In this document: one piece after another, positions 34,105 through 38,431 of the stretch
Position numbering within the stretch: position 1 is the first letter of the stretch
Layout of the letters: every line of letters starts with the position of its first letter
Assembly: GCA_015068605.1 (NCBI GenBank)
Contig: SVKF01000015.1
Location: 1 to 38,431, forward strand
DNA: 38,431 bases
Direction of reading: 5' to 3'
Source of the DNA: Oscillospiraceae bacterium
Lineage (GTDB): Bacteria > Bacillota > Clostridia > Monoglobales > Monoglobaceae
The notes under the pieces: generated by a model
The model's database searches: none
What the model saw: the letters and a program-made list of their open reading frames with translations, nothing else
What the model was told of the DNA's origin: nothing
Translations under genes and position numbers: made by a program

Positions 34105-35369
34105 TGAAGGAAAAGGTAATACAGTTCGGGGAAGGCGGATTTTTAAGAGGCTTTGCCGACTGGATGATTCAGATTGCTAACGAAAAGGCTGATTTTGACG
34201 GAAAGATTGTTGTTGTTCAGCCGATTGAAAAGGGTATGTGCGATATGCTGATGGCACAGAATTGTGTTTATACACATCTTTGCAGAGGTGTTGAGGGCGT
34301 TGATGTTAAGAAAGTTGACGCAATTTCAAGATGCGTAAAGCCCTACGATGATTTTGACAGTTATTTGGCGCTTGCGGAAAATCCTGATTTTCGTTTTATA
34401 ATTTCAAATACAACGGAGGCGGGAATTTGTTTTTCTGACGAGGATAAGTTTGAGGATAAGCCGGCGAAAACTTTCCCCGGAAAGCTCACTCAGCTTTTAG
34501 TGAAACGCTTTAAAAAAGGCTTAAACGGTTTTGTTTTCCTGCCTTGCGAGCTTATTGACAAGAATGGTGAAAATCTTAAGAAGTGTATTCTTCAGTATGC
34601 AGAGCTCTGGACACTTGGCGATGACTTTAAAAACTGGATTGAAAATGAAAATATTTTCTGCAACACTTTAGTTGACAGAATTAACACAGGCTATCCAAAA
34701 GACGAGAAAATTGAGCTTGACTATGAGGATAAAATGATAAACACTTCGGAATATTTCCACCTTTGGGTTATCGAAGGCTATAAGGGCTTGTTTGAGGAAA
34801 TTCCATTTGATAAGTGTGGACTTAATGTTATTTTAACCGATAATCTTGAAATGTATCGCACAAGAAAAGTAAGAATTTTAAACGGTGCGCACACGTCTTT
34901 AGTGCCTTATGCACTTTTGTCGGGGCTTGACACGGTTAAGTCCTGTATTGACGACGAAATAATGAATAATCATATAAGAAAGTGTGTTTATGATGAGATA
35001 ATCCCAACACTTGATTTGCCGAAGGAAGAGCTTATTGAGTATGCAGATAATGTTTTGACAAGATTTGCAAATCCATATATAAAGCACTATCTTTCATCAA
35101 TCGCACTGAACTCTGTAAGTAAGTTCAAAGTCAGAGTTCTTCCGTCAATTCTTGAATATATCAAGAGATATAATAAGATGCCGGAAACACTTATTTTCTC
35201 TTTTGCAAAGCTCATTGATTTTTACAGAACGGATATGACTGACGACGATAAGGAAATAACAGAATTTATGAAAACTGCGTCAGTTGGTGAAATTCTTGCA
35301 AACGAGAAGCTTTGGGGCGAGAATTTGAGTTATCTTGAAAATGAGGTTTTAAAATATGTTAATAAATAA
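34104..35369 (+). CDS. uxaB: Tagaturonate reductase UxaB
   Basis: 421 aa, polyol/mannitol dehydrogenase superfamily. It reduces tagaturonate to altronate with NADH in the galacturonate pathway. Visible marks: an N-terminal nucleotide-binding start VIQFGEGGFLRGFADW, FIISNTTEAGICF, FVFLPCELIDKNGENLKK, NTLVDRINTGYP, and the C-domain signature TRKVRILNGAHTSLVPYALL. It lacks the usual 15 or so residues before VIQFGEG and is shorter than most UxaB (about 480). The start (ATG sharing the A of the previous TAA) indicates translational coupling, and no in-frame upstream start is better. It overlaps uxaA by 14 bp. The relation to altronate oxidoreductase is clear; mannonate use (UxuB) is a less likely alternative. 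Confidence 0.9.
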   Translation: MKEKVIQFGEGGFLRGFADWMIQIANEKADFDGKIVVVQPIEKGMCDMLMAQNCVYTHLCRGVEGVDVKKVDAISRCVKPYDDFDSYLALAENPDFRFIISNTTEAGICFSDEDKFEDKPAKTFPGKLTQLLVKRFKKGLNGFVFLPCELIDKNGENLKKCILQYAELWTLGDDFKNWIENENIFCNTLVDRINTGYPKDEKIELDYEDKMINTSEYFHLWVIEGYKGLFEEIPFDKCGLNVILTDNLEMYRTRKVRILNGAHTSLVPYALLSGLDTVKSCIDDEIMNNHIRKCVYDEIIPTLDLPKEELIEYADNVLTRFANPYIKHYLSSIALNSVSKFKVRVLPSILEYIKRYNKMPETLIFSFAKLIDFYRTDMTDDDKEITEFMKTASVGEILANEKLWGENLSYLENEVLKYVNK

Positions 35370-36726
35370 ACTTGACAATGTTGAAGTAAACATTGAAAAC
35401 GGTCATAAATACGCCATTTGCGACATAAAAAAAGGTGAAAATATCATAAAATACGGTCAGCCAATCGGTCATGCCACAGAGGATATAAAAAAGGGCGACC
35501 ATGTTCACACTCATAATATAAAAACAAACCTGTCGGGTAAGCTTGAATATGAGTATAATCCAACGGATTTTAAGATAGAGAAAAAAGAATCTGACCTTTA
35601 TTTTATGGGCTATGTTCGTGAAAACGGCGAGGTTGGTATAAGAAATGATATATGGATTGTAAACACGGTCGGTTGCGTGAATAAAATTGCGGAAAAAATT
35701 GCCCAAAAAACAGGCGCAAAGCATTTTTCTCATCCCTTTGGTTGTTCGCAGCTTGGCGATGACCAGGAAATAACTCAGAAAATCCTTTGCGGAATGGTTA
35801 ATCATCCCAATGCAGGCGGTGTTTTGGTGCTTGGTCTCGGATGCGAAAATAATAATATTGATGTTTTTAAAGGCGTGCTTAAGGAATGGGATGACAGCTG
35901 TGTTAAATTCTTAAATACTCAGGACTTTGAGGATGAAATTTCAGAGGGTGTTCGCCTTATAGAAGAGCTTAAAGCCAATGCGGAGAAAACGAAACGGGAA
36001 AAGGTTCATATCTCAAAGCTTAAGGTTGGTCTTAAGTGTGGCGGAAGTGACGGCTTTTCGGGAATAACTGCAAATCCGCTGGTTGGGAGATTTTGCGATG
36101 CTTTGACATCCTTTGGCGGAAGCTGTGTTTTAACGGAAGTTCCTGAAATGTTCGGGGCGGAACACCTTTTGATGAACAGATGTGAAAACAAAGGAATTTT
36201 TGAAAAGACCGTTAAGCTTATAAATGATTTTAAGGAATATTATATAAGACACAATCAGGTGGTTTACGAAAATCCGTCTCCGGGAAATAAAAAAGGCGGA
36301 ATAACGACTCTTGAAGAAAAGTCCCTTGGATGCGTGCAAAAGGGCGGTCTTTCAACGGTTGTTGATGTTCTTGACTATGGCGACAGATTGACGAAAAACG
36401 GACTCTCGCTTTTAAACGGACCGGGGAATGACATTGTTGCGGTAACAAATCTTATGGCGGCAGGAGTAAACCTTATCCTGTTCACAACGGGCAGAGGAAC
36501 GCCGCTCGGAGCACCTGTTCCAACCGTGAAAATTGCAACAAATAACGATTTGGCAACAAGAAAGGCTAACTGGATTGATTTTGATGCAAGTCCGCTTTTA
36601 AAGGGCGAGGATGTAACGGATAAGCTGATTGAGTATGTAATATCCGTGGCAAACGGTGAGAAAACCAAAAATGAAGAAAACGGATATGAAGAAATTTCAA
36701 TTTTTAAGGATGGTGTAACACTATGA
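35356..36726 (+). CDS. uxaA: Altronate dehydratase UxaA
   Basis: 456 aa dehydratase converting altronate to 2-keto-3-deoxygluconate. An N-terminal SAF-type domain (about 1-65) ends in GDHVHTHNIKTN, which carries the conserved histidines. The large C-terminal domain shows FMGYVRENGEVGIRND, FSHPFGCSQLGDD, LGLGCENNN, GLKCGGSDGFSGITANP and TTGRGTPLGAPVPTVKI, the standard UxaA pattern with conserved cysteines. It starts inside uxaB (14-bp overlap) and shares 4 bp with uxaC (ATGA), so the three are translated together. The protein is somewhat shorter than the usual ~495 residues. Confidence 0.93.
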   Translation: MLINKLDNVEVNIENGHKYAICDIKKGENIIKYGQPIGHATEDIKKGDHVHTHNIKTNLSGKLEYEYNPTDFKIEKKESDLYFMGYVRENGEVGIRNDIWIVNTVGCVNKIAEKIAQKTGAKHFSHPFGCSQLGDDQEITQKILCGMVNHPNAGGVLVLGLGCENNNIDVFKGVLKEWDDSCVKFLNTQDFEDEISEGVRLIEELKANAEKTKREKVHISKLKVGLKCGGSDGFSGITANPLVGRFCDALTSFGGSCVLTEVPEMFGAEHLLMNRCENKGIFEKTVKLINDFKEYYIRHNQVVYENPSPGNKKGGITTLEEKSLGCVQKGGLSTVVDVLDYGDRLTKNGLSLLNGPGNDIVAVTNLMAAGVNLILFTTGRGTPLGAPVPTVKIATNNDLATRKANWIDFDASPLLKGEDVTDKLIEYVISVANGEKTKNEENGYEEISIFKDGVTL

Positions 36727-37946
36727 GTTTTATTAACGATAATTTTATGCTTAAAAATGAAACGGCAAAGGAGCTTTATGAGACAGTTAAGGATTTGCCT
36801 ATAATTGATTATCATTGTCATATAAGCCCCAAAATGATTGCGGAAAACTATAAGTTCAAAAATGCTTTTGAACTGTTTTTAGGCGGAGACCATTATAAAT
36901 GGCGGCAGATGAGAACGAATGGAATTGACGAGAGATACATAACAGGCGATGCTGATGATTACGAAAAGTGGGAAGCTTTTGCGAAAACTATGCCCCTTTT
37001 AATCGGTAATCCTCTTTATCATTGGACACATCTTGAATTAAAGCGCTATTTTGATATTGATGAAACCTTGTCGAAAAAGACCGCAAAGGATATATGGGAC
37101 AGAGTTAATGCTTGTCTCTCTAAGGATGAATACCGTGTTCAGGGTCTTATAAAGATGTCGAATGTTGAAACAATCTGCACAACGGATGCACCTTATGATA
37201 CTCTTGAATATCATAAACAGCTTAAAGATTTTTCATCAAAGGTTATCCCTGCATTCCGTCCCGATATTGATAATATTAAGAGCGATATTGGTGAAAGAAT
37301 GGATTATTTCCACGAAAACGGATGTCGTCTTTCTGACCATGCCGTTGACAGAATGGATGACGATATTATTGAAAAATTGGTATTTTTGGGCGAAGAATAT
37401 GTAAAAAGAGGCTGGGTATGGCAGCTTCATATCGGAGCGCTCAGAAATAATAACACAAGAATGTTTGAAAAGCTTGGTCCTGACACGGGCTTTGACTCTG
37501 TAAATGATTTCCGGATTGCTGAAGGGCTTTCTAAAATTTTAGACAGCCTTGATAAAAAGGATATGCTCCCTAAAACAATTCTTTATACTCTTAATCCGAA
37601 GGATAATTATGTCCTCGGAACAATGCTCGGAAACTTCCAGGGCGGCGGTGTGCCAGGAAAAATCCAGTTTGGCTCGGGCTGGTGGTTTAATGACCAGAGA
37701 GACGGAATGGAAAGTCAGATGCGTGCTCTTTCAAATCTTGGTATGCTTTCAAGATTTGTTGGTATGCTGACGGATAGCCGTAGCTTCGTTTCTTATACAA
37801 GACATGAGTATTTCAGAAGAATTCTCTGTAACCTTATTGGAAAATGGGTTGAAGACGGAGAATATCCGAGGAATATGGAAACACTTAAGAAAATCGCATC
37901 GGATGTTTCGTATTATAATGCAAAGAATTATTTTGGATTTTTTTAA
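36723..37946 (+). CDS. uxaC: Uronate (glucuronate/galacturonate) isomerase UxaC, compact form
   Basis: 407 aa member of the amidohydrolase superfamily. It isomerises D-galacturonate to D-tagaturonate (and glucuronate to fructuronate). Metal-binding His31 and His33 lie in IIDYHCHIS; QLHIGALRNNN, FRPDIDN, GCRLSDHAVD, LGPDTGFDS and FGSGWWFNDQ are family patches. The usual TTDDP is TTDAP here. It is about 60 residues shorter than typical UxaC (~466), with losses between FRPD and GCRLSDH and again between LSDH and the RGWVWQLHIG strand. Both lie in the central insert, so the core fold is kept. ATGA overlap with uxaA. It is the last gene of the operon. Confidence 0.92.
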   Translation: MSFINDNFMLKNETAKELYETVKDLPIIDYHCHISPKMIAENYKFKNAFELFLGGDHYKWRQMRTNGIDERYITGDADDYEKWEAFAKTMPLLIGNPLYHWTHLELKRYFDIDETLSKKTAKDIWDRVNACLSKDEYRVQGLIKMSNVETICTTDAPYDTLEYHKQLKDFSSKVIPAFRPDIDNIKSDIGERMDYFHENGCRLSDHAVDRMDDDIIEKLVFLGEEYVKRGWVWQLHIGALRNNNTRMFEKLGPDTGFDSVNDFRIAEGLSKILDSLDKKDMLPKTILYTLNPKDNYVLGTMLGNFQGGGVPGKIQFGSGWWFNDQRDGMESQMRALSNLGMLSRFVGMLTDSRSFVSYTRHEYFRRILCNLIGKWVEDGEYPRNMETLKKIASDVSYYNAKNYFGFF

Positions 37947-38001
37947 AATATATTATCTTTTCTTGCTACGAAACAAACTTCGCCTCTCGGAGCACCTATG
38001 T
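37946..38001 (-). repeat. ~55 bp dispersed repeat, right copy (inverted)
   Basis: Reverse complement of 4250-4304 with one substitution and a 1-base indel. It begins at the uxaC stop. CTTCGCCT (37979-37986) can also pair with AGGCGAAG at 38002-38009, so this copy has its own stem. Confidence 0.85.
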
Positions 38002-38002
38002 A

Positions 38003-38076
38003 GGCGAAGCCGACATCATTTCCAAAGGATATATCATTAGCGATAGCGTCATCATTTGCCGAAGGCAAACATCATT
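38003..38076. repeat. Mini-hairpin array spaced by ATCATT
   Basis: ATCATT occurs four times (38015, 38033, 38051, 38071), about 18-20 bp apart. Between them lie short stems with different sequences: GGC-GAA-GCC (38003-38011), TCC-AAA-GGA (38021-38029), a weak GC-GATA-GC, and TTTGCC-GAA-GGCAAA (38055-38069). It follows the repeat copy and ends at the terminator. It is not a CRISPR: units are too short and spacers are not unique inserts. Confidence 0.7.
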
Positions 38077-38077
38077 C

Positions 38078-38118
38078 AAAAAAGTCACCTTTGTCCGACA
38101 GACAAAAGTGACTTTTTT
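38078..38118 (+). terminator. Strong terminator after the galacturonate operon
   Basis: AAAAAAGTCACCTTTGTC (38078-38095) pairs with 38101-38118 over 18 bp with one mismatch and a CGACA loop. The A/T tracts at the two ends allow it to work on both strands. Confidence 0.85.
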
Positions 38119-38153
38119 CTGTAAGAGAACGCATATTTTGATAGAATTTTACC

Positions 38154-38188
38154 TCAGGGGGTGTAAATCGACTTTAGGGGGTGCAAAT
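38154..38188 (+). promoter_or_regulatory. Two 15-bp direct repeats, TNAGGGGGTGNAAAT
   Basis: TCAGGGGGTGTAAAT (38154-38168) and TTAGGGGGTGCAAAT (38174-38188) are 20 bp apart, two turns of the helix, just upstream of TATAAT (38199-38204). This is the form of a regulator site, but no forward gene follows in the window. Confidence 0.4.
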
Positions 38189-38222
38189 TCAACGATTATA
38201 TAATAAAAAATCAATAAATACA

Positions 38223-38431
38223 CTAACGCAAATTCTCAATTGGTATGCATATTTCTACAAAACGATTGTTTCTATCAGACAAAGGTCGCCAATGGAGAAG
38301 CACAAGTTCAAGATTGCTTGAGAACTGATATCCGGACGACGGCATCCAATCTGTAACCAAATTCTGACGAATATCTATATATTCTTCTATTGGATGACTG
38401 CAATGTTTCGTTTCAAATACTACGTATTTTT
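38223..38431 (-). CDS. GyrI-like effector-binding domain protein (C-terminal part only)
   Basis: The minus strand is open from the window edge to a TAG at 38223-38225, giving 68 residues. They read KYVVFETKH, then EYIDIRQNLVTDWMPSSG, LELVLLHWRP and a terminal FVEICIPIENLR. This is the ending of GyrI-like/AraC-type effector-binding domains (AraC_E_bind), which bind small molecules, often at the C-terminus of a regulator. The rest lies outside the window, so it cannot be said whether a DNA-binding domain precedes it. The strong terminator at 38078-38118 lies downstream. Confidence 0.7.
   Translation of the reverse strand, partial: KYVVFETKHCSHPIEEYIDIRQNLVTDWMPSSGYQFSSNLELVLLHWRPLSDRNNRFVEICIPIENLR

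Noticed and set aside
4250-38001. Mobile element or integrated island defined by the inverted repeats
   Set aside because: No transposase, integrase, tRNA end or target duplication is visible; base use is even across the window.
38015-38076. Possible CRISPR array (ATCATT at regular spacing)
   Set aside because: The repeat is only 6 bp and the intervening units are small palindromes; no cas genes are in the window.

Overview
The window looks like a chromosomal segment of a low-GC Bacillota, most likely an uncultured gut or rumen Clostridia. It has AGGAGG-type ribosome binding sites, ATG/GTG starts, A/T-rich promoters, S-layer homology (SLH) anchored proteins and a PocR/AraC regulator. The gene content recalls S-layer-based pectin specialists of the Monoglobus type, but the species cannot be named from the sequence alone.

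Layout. (1) 2-4130: housekeeping genes. These are a CNNM/HlyC-type CBS transporter whose 5' end lies outside the window, and a trkA-trkH potassium uptake pair closed by a strong hairpin. (2) 4131-4444: a non-coding spacer holding one copy of a ~55 bp repeat whose inverted partner lies at ~37946-38001. (3) 4445-5486: a leftward PocR-AraC regulator and a divergent promoter region with a large dyad. (4) 5487-28142: a tightly packed rightward operon of nearly 23 kb. It encodes eight proteins, seven with signal peptides: two jelly-roll/Ig proteins, two SLH proteins, three tandem paralogous clan GH-A-type glycoside hydrolases with C-terminal CBM9-like domains (the middle one has no signal peptide), and a 1373-aa protein with repeated jelly-roll domains and a propeller-like C-terminus. 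(5) 28143-30276: an acyltransferase-like gene and an intracellular sialidase-fold (Asp-box) protein with its own promoter. (6) 30276-31079: a leftward cupin-AraC regulator. (7) 31222-37946: a rightward operon with a GH4 alpha-galacturonidase (CHEV motif), a serine hydrolase, and uxaB, uxaA and uxaC. (8) 37947-38431: the second repeat copy, a mini-hairpin array, a terminator, and the 3' end of a leftward gene with a GyrI-like effector-binding domain.

How the genes may work together. GH4 alpha-galacturonidase next to uxaC-uxaB-uxaA (galacturonate -> tagaturonate -> altronate -> KDG) makes a galacturonate-rich glycan the best guess for the substrate. The secreted operon would bind and cut the polymer at the cell surface, with the SLH proteins tied to the cell wall. 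Oligosaccharides would then be trimmed inside the cell. No transporter, KDG kinase or KDPG aldolase is in the window, so those steps must be encoded elsewhere. The exact enzyme family and substrate of the three paralogous hydrolases are the main unknowns and the best candidates for something undescribed.
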